From contig JBGQFD010000011.1 in assembly GCA_041496705.1 (NCBI GenBank), positions 1 to 49,586 of the forward strand: 49,586 bases of DNA. The letters are read 5' to 3'. Positions 1 to 7,184 of the stretch are shown one piece after another. The notes beneath the pieces were generated by a model. It did no database searches and was not told the DNA's origin. It saw only the letters and a list, made by a program, of their open reading frames with translations. This DNA is from VBDM01 sp041496705 (GTDB taxonomy: Bacteria; Pseudomonadota; Gammaproteobacteria; Burkholderiales; SG8-39). How positions within the stretch are numbered: the stretch's first letter is position 1; the number at the start of each line of letters is the position of its first letter. Made by a program: the position numbers and the translations under genes.

Positions 1-239
1 AGAGCCTTCAGCCGGGTCTTGTAGGCTGAAAGTTCCGGTGCGGTGGGCAGTTTTTCGTGCACCAGCAGGTAGGCGATTTCCTCGAACTCGGCCGTGTCGG
101 CAAAGTCGAGGATGTCGTAGCCGCGGTAGTTGAGATCGTTGCCGCTGCGTCCGACCGTGCACAGCGCCGTGTTTCCGGCTGGAACGCCGGAAAGCGCCAC
201 CGATTTCTTGGGTTTCGGAGTTGCGACGGCCTCGCTCAT
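1..239 (-). CDS. prpC: 2-methylcitrate synthase, N-terminal part (runs off the window)
   Basis: This is the first 79 codons of a citrate-synthase-family protein. The N-terminus reads KKSVALSGVPAGNTALCTVG followed by SGNDLNYRGYDI, which is typical of PrpC rather than GltA. PrpC condenses propionyl-CoA with oxaloacetate in the cytoplasmic methylcitrate cycle. The ATG at 239-237 overlaps the TGA of prpB in an ATGA junction, so the two genes are co-transcribed and probably translationally coupled. The catalytic residues lie outside the window. A paralogue, gltA, is present at 5853-7148, so the cell keeps separate citrate and methylcitrate synthases. The identification rests on the N-terminal motif and the prpB neighbour. 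Confidence 0.9.
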   Translation of the reverse strand, partial: MSEAVATPKPKKSVALSGVPAGNTALCTVGRSGNDLNYRGYDILDFADTAEFEEIAYLLVHEKLPTAPELSAYKTRLKA

Positions 240-1126
240 TTGGCCTTTCCTTTGGCGAACAGCTGATCAAGCTTGCGCTCGTAGGCGTGGTAGTCGAGAT
301 AGTCGTAGAGCTCGGCGCGTGTCTGCATCAGATCCACGACGTTTTTCTGCGTACCGTTCTTGCGGATGGCCGAATAGACCTCGAGTGCCGCGGCGTTCAT
401 CGCGCGGAACGCCGAGAGGGGATAGAGCGCGATAGCCACGCCGGCGGAGCGCAGTTCGTCGACGCTGAAAAGCGGGGTGGCGCCGAATTCGGTGATGTTG
501 GCGAGGACCGGGACCTTCACGGCATCGACGAATTTCCGGTACATCGACAGCTCGGTCATTGCCTCGGGGAAGACTGCATCCGCGCCGGCTTCGACGCAGG
601 CGAGGGCGCGCTCGATAGCGCGCTCCAGGCCCTCGACCGCGAGCGCGTCGGTGCGCGCCATGACGACGAAGGCAGCATCGGTCCTCGCGTCCACAGCGGC
701 CTTGATGCGATCGGCCATCTCTTCGCGGGTGACCAGTTCCTTGCCGGGTCGGTGGCCGCAGCGCTTGGCGCCGACCTGGTCCTCGAGGTGCATCCCCGCC
801 GCGCCGAATTTGATCAGCGACTTGACGGTGCGCCCGATGTTGAAGGCGCTCGCACCGAACCCGGTGTCGACGTCGACCAAGAGCGGAAGCGTGCAGACGT
901 CGGTGATCCTGCGCACGTCGGTGAGGACGTCGTCGAGATTGCTGATGCCAAGATCGGGAAGCCCGAGCGAGCCGGCGGCGACGCCGCCGCCCGAGAGGTA
1001 GATCGACCGGTATCCGCTGCGCTCGGCGAGCCGCGCATGGTAGGCATTGATGGCGCCCACGCACTGCAGCGGCTTTTCCGCCTGCATCGCGGCGCGGAAC
1101 CCGGCTCCGGCTGACATGGCCGGCAT
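236..1126 (-). CDS. prpB: 2-methylisocitrate lyase
   Basis: PrpB cleaves 2-methylisocitrate to succinate and pyruvate, the last step of the methylcitrate cycle. The protein belongs to the isocitrate lyase/PEP mutase superfamily. Visible landmarks are the N-terminal GAINAYHARLAE and YLSGGGVAAGSLG segments, the metal-binding VDVDTGFG (residues 84-91), and the signature KRCGHR (121-126), which carries the active-site Cys. Its length of about 293-296 residues is normal. Two starts are possible, at 1126 and at the third following codon (1117, MSAGAGFRA). The second resembles the family N-terminus better, but its ribosome binding site is no stronger. The gene overlaps prpC by 4 bp. Succinate from this enzyme feeds the sdh operon on the other strand. 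Confidence 0.93.
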   Translation of the reverse strand: MPAMSAGAGFRAAMQAEKPLQCVGAINAYHARLAERSGYRSIYLSGGGVAAGSLGLPDLGISNLDDVLTDVRRITDVCTLPLLVDVDTGFGASAFNIGRTVKSLIKFGAAGMHLEDQVGAKRCGHRPGKELVTREEMADRIKAAVDARTDAAFVVMARTDALAVEGLERAIERALACVEAGADAVFPEAMTELSMYRKFVDAVKVPVLANITEFGATPLFSVDELRSAGVAIALYPLSAFRAMNAAALEVYSAIRKNGTQKNVVDLMQTRAELYDYLDYHAYERKLDQLFAKGKAK

Positions 1127-1206
1127 TCTAGCTCGCCAGGCGCGAGCGTGGACTTGATCTGCCGCAAACGTGCGTCAGGGAATTCCTGGCGGGAGTTACG
1201 TTGCCA

Positions 1207-1222
1207 GGCGGCGCCTGCCGCC
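1207..1222 (-). terminator. GC hairpin downstream of mdh (weak terminator candidate)
   Basis: A perfect 6-bp stem GGCGGC/GCCGCC closes a 4-nt loop, 17 nt after the mdh stop codon on the minus strand. It has no run of T, so it may be only a pause or mRNA-stability hairpin. It sits in the 113-bp gap ahead of prpB, where a terminator would separate mdh from prpBC. Confidence 0.3.
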
Positions 1223-1239
1223 CCGAGCCCCGGGCGACG

Positions 1240-2232
1240 CTAGCCAAGCAGGCCCTGGACGCTGTCGCGTTCTTCCTGGAGCTCCTTCAGCGTCGCCTGT
1301 ATGCGGGTGCGGCTGAAATCGCTCGACTGCAGGCCTTTGACGATCCTGTACTTGCCGTCTTTACACGTGACCGGATAGCCGTACACCACGCCTTCTGGAA
1401 TGCCGTAGCTGCCGTCGGAGGGAATGCCCATGCTCACCCAGTCGCCCGAGCGCGTCCCGTGCACCCAGTCGCGAACGTGATCGATCGCCGCATTTGCCGC
1501 GCTTGCCGCCGACGACAACCCGCGGGCCTCGATGATGGCCGCGCCGCGCTTCTGGATTGTGGGAATGAAAATCTTTTCCAGCCATTCCTGGTCGCCGATC
1601 GTCGGCCAGATCTTCTTGCCGCCGCTCTCGGCCTGGAAGACATCCGGGTACTGGGTCGCCGAATGGTTACCCCAGATGGTCATCTTGCGGATCGAATTGA
1701 GCGGCTTGCCGATCTTGCGCGCCACCTGGCTCACCGCGCGGTTGTGGTCCAAGCGCATCATCGCGGTGAATTGGGAGGGCTTCAGGCCGGGCGCGCTCTT
1801 CATGGCGATGAGGCAGTTGGTGTTGGCGGGGTTGCCGACGATGAGCACCTTGACCTTGCGGCTCGCCACGGCGTCGAGCGCGCGGCCCTGCGGAGCGAAG
1901 ATCTTTCCGTTCGCCTCGAGCAGATCCTTGCGCTCCATGCCCGGCCCGCGCGGCCTGGCACCCACCAGCAGGGCGACGTCGGTGTCGCGAAAAGCGACCA
2001 TGGGATCGGAAGCCGCGACCATGTCCTGCAGCAGGGGAAAAGCACAATCGTCGAGTTCCATCATCACGCCCTGCAGCGCTTTCTGCGCTCTTTCATCGGG
2101 AATCTCGAGCAGCTGCAGGATGACCGGCTGGCTCTTGCCCAGCATTTCGCCGCTCGCGATCCGGAACAGCAGGCTGTAACCGATTTGTCCGGCGGCGCCG
2201 GTCACCGCGACACGCACTGGAGATTTGGCCAT
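1240..2232 (-). CDS. mdh: malate dehydrogenase (NAD-dependent, dimeric bacterial type)
   Basis: Mdh interconverts malate and oxaloacetate in the TCA cycle. The Rossmann motif VAVTGAAGQIGYSLL lies at the N-terminus. It is followed by the substrate loop GARPRGPGMERKDLLEAN with its arginines, NPANTN, MMRLDHNRA, and the catalytic-His motif WGNHSATQYPD. The start chosen gives MAKSPVRVAVTG and 330 residues, the usual length. A GAGGGAG ribosome binding site lies about 8 nt upstream. An upstream in-frame ATG at 2289 would add a non-conserved tail of 19 residues and is rejected. The gene is divergent from sdhC. A weak TATATT -10 (2263-2258) lies upstream, without a clear -35. Confidence 0.95.
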   Translation of the reverse strand: MAKSPVRVAVTGAAGQIGYSLLFRIASGEMLGKSQPVILQLLEIPDERAQKALQGVMMELDDCAFPLLQDMVAASDPMVAFRDTDVALLVGARPRGPGMERKDLLEANGKIFAPQGRALDAVASRKVKVLIVGNPANTNCLIAMKSAPGLKPSQFTAMMRLDHNRAVSQVARKIGKPLNSIRKMTIWGNHSATQYPDVFQAESGGKKIWPTIGDQEWLEKIFIPTIQKRGAAIIEARGLSSAASAANAAIDHVRDWVHGTRSGDWVSMGIPSDGSYGIPEGVVYGYPVTCKDGKYRIVKGLQSSDFSRTRIQATLKELQEERDSVQGLLG

Positions 2233-2306
2233 GAGACGCTCCCTCGGAGAAGCCACGAATATAGCCGGCCTCGGGTTTTTGCGCAGCACAATTGGAAATC
2301 GAAGCC

Positions 2307-2315
2307 TGATATAAT
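2307..2315 (+). promoter_or_regulatory. extended -10 promoter of the sdh-gltA-suc operon
   Basis: The sequence TGATATAAT is a perfect extended -10 element (TGn then TATAAT at 2310-2315). It would place the start of transcription near 2322, about 50 nt before sdhC. No good -35 hexamer stands at 16-18 bp, which fits an extended -10 promoter that relies less on -35 contacts. It lies in the 139-bp divergent gap between mdh and sdhC. Confidence 0.5.
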
Positions 2316-2316
2316 C

Positions 2317-2330
2317 TTGACCTCAGTCAA
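2317..2330. promoter_or_regulatory. inverted repeat over the predicted sdh transcription start (operator candidate)
   Basis: TTGAC-CTCA-GTCAA is a perfect 5-4-5 inverted repeat beginning 2 bp after the -10 element and spanning the predicted +1. The position suits a repressor site. No repressor gene is next to it; as I recall, many relatives carry a GntR-family gene between mdh and sdhC. The binding protein is unknown. Confidence 0.35.
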
Positions 2331-2371
2331 TATTCCGAGTCGGTTCACGAATCGCGGAAGGATGCCGTTAC

Positions 2372-2761
2372 ATGCCTGATCTGGCGGCGAAAAAGAAGCG
2401 TCCCGTCTGGTATAACCTCAGTCCTCTCAGTCTTCCCCTCCCGGGTCTGGTTTCGATTTTCCATCGCGTCAGCGGAACCCTGTTGTTCCTAGGCCTGGTG
2501 TGGTTCCTGTTCCTCCTGGATATGAGTCTGGGTTCCGAAACCGGATTTGCGCGCGCACGCGCCTATATAGGGCACCCGGCGGTGAAACTGGCGCTGCTTG
2601 GTTTCCTCTGGGCCTATCTGCATCACTTCTGCGCCGGGATCCGCTACCTGTTCCTGGACATCGACAAGGGCGTGGACCTGCCTGCGGCGCGCGCGAGCAG
2701 CTACGCAGTCCTGGCGGTCAGCCTGGGGCTGACCGCACTGCTTGGGGTGCGGCTGTGGTGA
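2372..2761 (+). CDS. sdhC: succinate dehydrogenase cytochrome b556 subunit
   Basis: SdhC is one of the two membrane anchors of complex II; it binds haem b and ubiquinone. The N-terminal motif KKRPVWYNLSPLSLPLPG and the SIFHRVSG segment (the Ser and Arg of the quinone site) are family signatures. Three hydrophobic helices follow, at about residues 32-52, 66-88 and 107-128. The segment LHHFCAGIRYLFLD holds the axial haem His. Length 129 is typical. The ATG is preceded by GGAAGGA at 9 nt spacing. It is the first gene of the operon, and its stop overlaps the sdhD start by 4 bp. Confidence 0.93.
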   Translation: MPDLAAKKKRPVWYNLSPLSLPLPGLVSIFHRVSGTLLFLGLVWFLFLLDMSLGSETGFARARAYIGHPAVKLALLGFLWAYLHHFCAGIRYLFLDIDKGVDLPAARASSYAVLAVSLGLTALLGVRLW

Positions 2762-3102
2762 ATCGCGTAATCGTAGGCGCGCATTACGGCCTGCGGGATT
2801 GGCTCGTTCAGCGCATCACCGCCGTGGTGATGGCGTTGACCACGATAGTCATCGCGTACGGGATCTGGTCCGCTTCGCCCTTTACCTATGGCGTGTGGAA
2901 GAGCGTGTTCGCAATCTGGTGGATGTGGCTTTCGGTCAGCCTGTTTTCGCTCAGCGTGATGCTGCACGCTTGGATAGGCGTGCGCGACATCCTGATGGAT
3001 TACGTCAAGCCGACGGGAATCCGGTTGACGCTCGAAGTGTTGTTTTTCCTGACGCTCGTCTATTACACGATATGGGCGATGCGGATCCTCTGGAGACTCT
3101 GA
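2758..3102 (+). CDS. sdhD: succinate dehydrogenase hydrophobic membrane anchor subunit
   Basis: SdhD is the second membrane subunit of complex II. The start is a GTG that overlaps the sdhC stop (GTGA), giving 114 residues that begin VNRVIVGAHYGLRDWLVQRI. The motif AHYGLRDWLVQRITAVVM and three hydrophobic helices match the family. The segment SVMLHAWIGVRDILMDYVKP contains the conserved His of the haem region and the Asp-Tyr of the quinone site. A longer reading from 2500 would run through sdhC in another frame and is not credible. Translation is probably coupled to sdhC. Confidence 0.9.
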   Translation: MNRVIVGAHYGLRDWLVQRITAVVMALTTIVIAYGIWSASPFTYGVWKSVFAIWWMWLSVSLFSLSVMLHAWIGVRDILMDYVKPTGIRLTLEVLFFLTLVYYTIWAMRILWRL

Positions 3103-4866
3103 GTGGTCCTGGCAAAACGCAGTTTCGACGCGGTCGTGGTGGGCGCCGGCGGCGCTGGGCTGCGCGCCGCTCTGGAACTTTCCGAAGCCGGCCTGAGCGT
3201 GGCGGTACTCTCCAAGGTATTCCCGACGCGGTCGCACACCGTCGCGGCGCAGGGCGGCATCGGCGCCGCGCTCGGCAACATGGACGAGGATTCGTGGCTT
3301 TGGCACATGTACGACACGGTCAAGGGCTCCGACTGGCTCGGCGACCAGGACGCCATCGAATTCATGTGCCGCGAGGCGCCCAAGCTGGTGTACGAGCTGG
3401 AGCACTTCGGCATGCCGTTCGACCGCAACGAGAACGGCACGGTGTACCAGCGGCCCTTCGGCGGTCATTCGCAGAATTTCGGGCAGCGACCGGTGCAGCG
3501 CTCCTGCTGCGCCGCGGACCGCACCGGTCACGCAATGCTGCACACCCTCTACCAGCGGAACGTTCGCGCGCACACGCAGTTCTTCGTCGAATGGATGGCG
3601 CTCGACCTGATTCGCGACGCCAGCGGCCAGGTGCTCGGCGTCACGGCGCTGGAAATGGAAACCGGCGAAGTCATGATCCTGCACGCGCGGGCGACCCTGT
3701 TCGCGACCGGGGGCGCGGGACGCATCTATGCCTCGTCCACCAACGCTTTCATCAACACCGGCGACGGCCTGGGGATCGCGGCGCGCGCGGGCGTCCCGCT
3801 CGAGGACATGGAGTTCTGGCAATTTCACCCGACCGGCGTGGCCGGAGCAGGCATTCTCATTACCGAGGGCGTGCGGGGAGAGGGCGGCTATCTGCTGAAC
3901 AAATCGGGCGAGCGTTTCATGGAGCGCTACGCGCCGACCATGAAGGACCTCGCGTCCCGCGACGTGGTGTCGCGCGCGATGGCCACCGAGATCAAGGAAG
4001 GGCGCGGCGCCGGGCCGAACGGCGACTACTTGCTTCTGAAGCTGAACCACCTGGAGGCCGAGGTCATTGAAAGGCGCCTCCCCGGCATCCGCGAGATCGC
4101 CAGGAAGTTTGCCAACGTGGATCCCGTGAAGGAACCGATCCCGGTCGTGCCGACGGCGCACTACATGATGGGCGGGATTCCCAGCAACTACCGCGGCGAG
4201 GTCGTGGCTCCGCACGGAGGCGACGCTGAGGCGGCGGTCCCGGGTTTCTACGCCGCTGGTGAGTGCGCCTGCGCCTCGGTCCACGGCGCGAACCGCCTGG
4301 GCACGAACTCGCTGACGGATCTTCTCGTATTCGGCAAGGCGGCCGCGCAATCGGTCATCCGTTTCCTGCAGGAGAATCCCCGCCTCAAGGACCTGCCGAA
4401 GGACGCGGCGGACCGCCCCCTCGCGCGCCTGGCGCGGCTCGAGGGCCAGAAGAACGGCGAACCGCTCGCGGAAGTCGCGGCGGAAATCCGCCGCACGATG
4501 CAGACACACTGCGGCGTATTCCGCTTCCCGGATATGCTGGCAGACGGAGTGAAGAAGATCCGCGCGCTGTCGGACCGGGTGACGCGCGTGGAGATCAAGG
4601 ACAAGAGCAAGGTGTTCAACACCGCGAGGATCGAGGCGCTCGAACTCGACAACCTGATCGAAGTGGCGCGCGCCACCATGGTATCGGCGGAGGCGCGCAA
4701 GGAGTCTCGCGGCGCCCACGACCGCGCCGACCATCATCAGCGCGACGATACGAACTGGCTCAAGCACACGCTCTGGTACAAGGATGGGGACCGTCTCGAG
4801 TACAAGCCGGTGCATCTGAAACCGCTCACCGCGGATACCATCGAGCCCAAGGTCCGGACCTACTAA
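3103..4866 (+). CDS. sdhA: succinate dehydrogenase flavoprotein subunit
   Basis: SdhA oxidises succinate to fumarate on the cytoplasmic face of complex II and carries covalent FAD. The N-terminus has the dinucleotide-binding VVVGAGGAGLRAALELSEAG. SHTVAAQGG contains the flavin-linked His (H45). Later motifs include HPTGVAG, ITEGVRGEGGYLLN, DLASRDVVSRA with the catalytic Arg, and GECACASVHGANRLGTNSL. Length 587 matches the family. It starts with GTG directly after the sdhD stop, with GGAG 7 nt upstream inside sdhD. The FAD attachment factor gene sdhE is in the same operon. Confidence 0.96.
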   Translation: MVLAKRSFDAVVVGAGGAGLRAALELSEAGLSVAVLSKVFPTRSHTVAAQGGIGAALGNMDEDSWLWHMYDTVKGSDWLGDQDAIEFMCREAPKLVYELEHFGMPFDRNENGTVYQRPFGGHSQNFGQRPVQRSCCAADRTGHAMLHTLYQRNVRAHTQFFVEWMALDLIRDASGQVLGVTALEMETGEVMILHARATLFATGGAGRIYASSTNAFINTGDGLGIAARAGVPLEDMEFWQFHPTGVAGAGILITEGVRGEGGYLLNKSGERFMERYAPTMKDLASRDVVSRAMATEIKEGRGAGPNGDYLLLKLNHLEAEVIERRLPGIREIARKFANVDPVKEPIPVVPTAHYMMGGIPSNYRGEVVAPHGGDAEAAVPGFYAAGECACASVHGANRLGTNSLTDLLVFGKAAAQSVIRFLQENPRLKDLPKDAADRPLARLARLEGQKNGEPLAEVAAEIRRTMQTHCGVFRFPDMLADGVKKIRALSDRVTRVEIKDKSKVFNTARIEALELDNLIEVARATMVSAEARKESRGAHDRADHHQRDDTNWLKHTLWYKDGDRLEYKPVHLKPLTADTIEPKVRTY

Positions 4867-4885
4867 GTTCTGCTTGGAGAAAAGA

Positions 4886-5581
4886 ATGCGCTTCAGGATA
4901 TTCCGCTACGATCCGGACAAGGACGACAAGCCCTATATGCGGGACTACGATGTGGCGCTCGAGGCGCACGACCGCATGCTCCTCGACGCCTTGGAGCGCA
5001 TCAAGGTGCAGGACGACAGCCTGAGCCTGCGGCGCTCCTGCCGGGAAGGGGTGTGCGGTTCCGACGCGATGAACATCAACGGCAGGAACGGGCTCGCCTG
5101 CATCACCAAGCTCTCCGAGTTGAAGGAACCTGTGGAGCTGCGGCCGCTGCCGGGCCTCCCGGTGATCCGCGATCTGATCGTCGACATGACTCAGTTCTTC
5201 AAGCAGTACCACTCGGTCCGGCCGTACCTCGTCAACGAGGAGCCTGTCCCGGAAAAGGAGCGGCTGCAGTCCCCGGCGGAGCGCGAGGAGCTGGACGGCC
5301 TCTACGAGTGCATTCTGTGCGCCTGCTGCTCGACTTCCTGCCCGTCCTTCTGGTGGAATCCGGACAAGTTCGTCGGACCGGCGGGACTCCTTCAGGCTTA
5401 CCGGTTTCTTGCCGATACCAGGGATCAGGCTGCCGCGCAGCGTCTCGATGACCTGGAGGATCCTTATCGCCTGTTCCGCTGTCATAGCATCATGAACTGC
5501 GTGGATGTCTGCCCGAAGAACCTCAACCCGACCCGGGCCATAAGCAAGATCAAGGAATTGATGGTCAAGCGCTCGGTCTGA
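4886..5581 (+). CDS. sdhB: succinate dehydrogenase iron-sulfur subunit
   Basis: SdhB passes electrons from FAD to the quinone site through three Fe-S clusters. The [2Fe-2S] ligands are in SCREGVCGSDAMNINGRNGL followed by AC. The [4Fe-4S] and [3Fe-4S] ligands are in CILCACCSTSCP and CHSIMNCVDVCPKNLNP. The ATG at 4886 with GGAG 6 nt upstream gives MRFRIFRYDPDKDDKPYMRD and 231 residues. A TTG at 4874 is in frame, but it lies upstream of that GGAG and would add only four residues. It lies 19 bp after sdhA in the operon. Confidence 0.96.
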   Translation: MRFRIFRYDPDKDDKPYMRDYDVALEAHDRMLLDALERIKVQDDSLSLRRSCREGVCGSDAMNINGRNGLACITKLSELKEPVELRPLPGLPVIRDLIVDMTQFFKQYHSVRPYLVNEEPVPEKERLQSPAEREELDGLYECILCACCSTSCPSFWWNPDKFVGPAGLLQAYRFLADTRDQAAAQRLDDLEDPYRLFRCHSIMNCVDVCPKNLNPTRAISKIKELMVKRSV

Positions 5582-5586
5582 CGCCG

Positions 5587-5826
5587 ATGACCAACGCCGA
5601 AATGAACCGCTTGCGCTGGCATTGCCGGCGCGGGCGGCTGGAAAACGATCTGGTGCTTGGGAAGTTCCTCGACACCTACGGGGCTCGCCTGGATGGCAAG
5701 AGACTTTCCGCCTTCCAGACGTTGCTCGACTACAGCGACGACGATCTCTGGAACCTGGTCAGCGGACGCAGCCAGTGTCCGGACCCGGCGCTCGGTGAAG
5801 TGCTCCAACTGTTGCGGTGCTGCTAG
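5587..5826 (+). CDS. sdhE: FAD assembly factor SdhE (succinate dehydrogenase flavinylation)
   Basis: This 79-residue protein helps attach FAD covalently to SdhA. The signature RGxxE motif is visible in the N-terminal part (RRGRLENDLVLGKFLD). The C-terminal half (FQTLLDYSDDDLWNLVSGRS) matches the five-helix Sdh5/SdhE fold. It follows sdhB by 5 bp and precedes gltA by 26 bp, the usual order in this group. Its presence supports a fully flavinylated complex II. Confidence 0.92.
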   Translation: MTNAEMNRLRWHCRRGRLENDLVLGKFLDTYGARLDGKRLSAFQTLLDYSDDDLWNLVSGRSQCPDPALGEVLQLLRCC

Positions 5827-5852
5827 GCCGCCTCCACCCACGGGAGACTGTG

Positions 5853-7148
5853 ATGAGTTCCAACAAGAAGGCCGTACTGTCCTACGGCGACGGCAAGTCG
5901 ATCGAATTCCCCGTGCTGTCGGGAAGCATCGGTCCCGACGTGGTCGACATCCGCACGCTCTACGCCAAGACGGGAATGTTCACCTATGACCCGGGTTTCC
6001 TCTCCACGGCAAGCTGCAGCTCGGGGATTACCTATATCGACGGCGACCAGGGCGTGCTGCTCTATCGAGGCTACCCGATCGAACAGCTCGCGACGCACTG
6101 CGACTTTCTCGAGGTATGCTACCTGCTGCTGAAGGGCGAACTGCCGAGCGGCCCGCAGAAGCAGGAGTTCGTCAACGTCGTGACCCACCACACCATGGTC
6201 CACGAGCAGCTTGCACGGCTCTACACCGGATTCCGGCGCGACTCGCATCCGATGGCGGTGATGGTCGGAGTGGTGGGGGCGCTCTCGGCCTTCTATCACG
6301 ACTCGCTCGACATCACCAATCCGCAACACCGCGAGATATCGGCGTTCCGCCTGGTCGCGAAGCTGCCGACCATCGTCGCCATGGCCTACAAGTATTCGAT
6401 CGGCCAGCCGTTCGTGTATCCGAAGAACGATCTTTCCTACACCGAGAACTTCATGCGCATGATGTTCGCGGTGCCCACGGAGGAGTACAAGGTGAGCCCG
6501 GTGCTGGTGCGCGCCCTGGACCGGATCTTCATCCTGCACGCCGATCATGAGCAGAACGCCTCGACCTCCACCGTGCGGCTGGCCGGCTCCTCGGGTGCGA
6601 ATCCCTTCGCCTGCATCGCTTCGGGGATCGCCTGCCTGTGGGGGCCGGCGCACGGCGGGGCCAACGAGGCCGCGCTGCAGATGCTCGAGGAGATCGGCGA
6701 TGTGTCCAAGGTCGGTGAATTCATCAGGAAAGCGAAAGACAAGAATTCGGGCGTGCGTCTCATGGGCTTTGGGCACCGCGTCTACAAGAACTACGATCCG
6801 CGCGCGAAGCTGATGCGCGAGACCTGCCACGACGTGCTCGAAGAACTCGGCCTGCACGACGACCGCATCTTCAAGTTGGCGATGGCGCTGGAGAAAATCG
6901 CGCTGGAAGACGACTACTTCGTGCAGCGCAAGCTCTATCCGAACGTCGATTTCTACTCGGGTATCGTGCAGCGCGCCCTGGGCATCCCCGTGGCCATGTT
7001 CACCTGCATCTTTTCGCTGGCGCGCACCGTCGGCTGGATCGCGCAATGGCAGGAGATGATCGCCGATCCCGAGTACAAGATCGGCCGTCCTCGGCAGCTC
7101 TACCACGGGGCGAAGCGTCGGGAGTTCCTGCCGATCGGGCAACGCTGA
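5853..7148 (+). CDS. gltA: type II (hexameric) citrate synthase
   Basis: GltA condenses acetyl-CoA with oxaloacetate at the entry of the TCA cycle. The N-terminal beta-rich extension (VLSYGDGKSIEFPVLSGSIG) and the length of 431 residues mark the type II, NADH-sensitive class. Catalytic motifs are LHADHEQNASTSTVRLAGSS, GPAHGGANEAAL, MGFGHRVYKNYDPRA and NVDFYSGIV, carrying the two His and the Asp of the active site. The ATG at 5853 is preceded by GGGAG with 6 nt spacing. An upstream reading from 5817 runs into sdhE. NADH control is inferred from the family, not shown here. Confidence 0.96.
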   Translation: MSSNKKAVLSYGDGKSIEFPVLSGSIGPDVVDIRTLYAKTGMFTYDPGFLSTASCSSGITYIDGDQGVLLYRGYPIEQLATHCDFLEVCYLLLKGELPSGPQKQEFVNVVTHHTMVHEQLARLYTGFRRDSHPMAVMVGVVGALSAFYHDSLDITNPQHREISAFRLVAKLPTIVAMAYKYSIGQPFVYPKNDLSYTENFMRMMFAVPTEEYKVSPVLVRALDRIFILHADHEQNASTSTVRLAGSSGANPFACIASGIACLWGPAHGGANEAALQMLEEIGDVSKVGEFIRKAKDKNSGVRLMGFGHRVYKNYDPRAKLMRETCHDVLEELGLHDDRIFKLAMALEKIALEDDYFVQRKLYPNVDFYSGIVQRALGIPVAMFTCIFSLARTVGWIAQWQEMIADPEYKIGRPRQLYHGAKRREFLPIGQR

Positions 7149-7184
7149 TCTGATAACGCGCTGATCGGCTGCCGGAGATCTGAA

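Noticed and set aside
2701..4815. 704-codon open frame on the minus strand opposite sdhA
   Set aside because: sdhA on the plus strand is unmistakable. The antisense product is low-complexity, rich in Arg, His and Val, with no motif, which is the usual shadow of a GC-rich gene.
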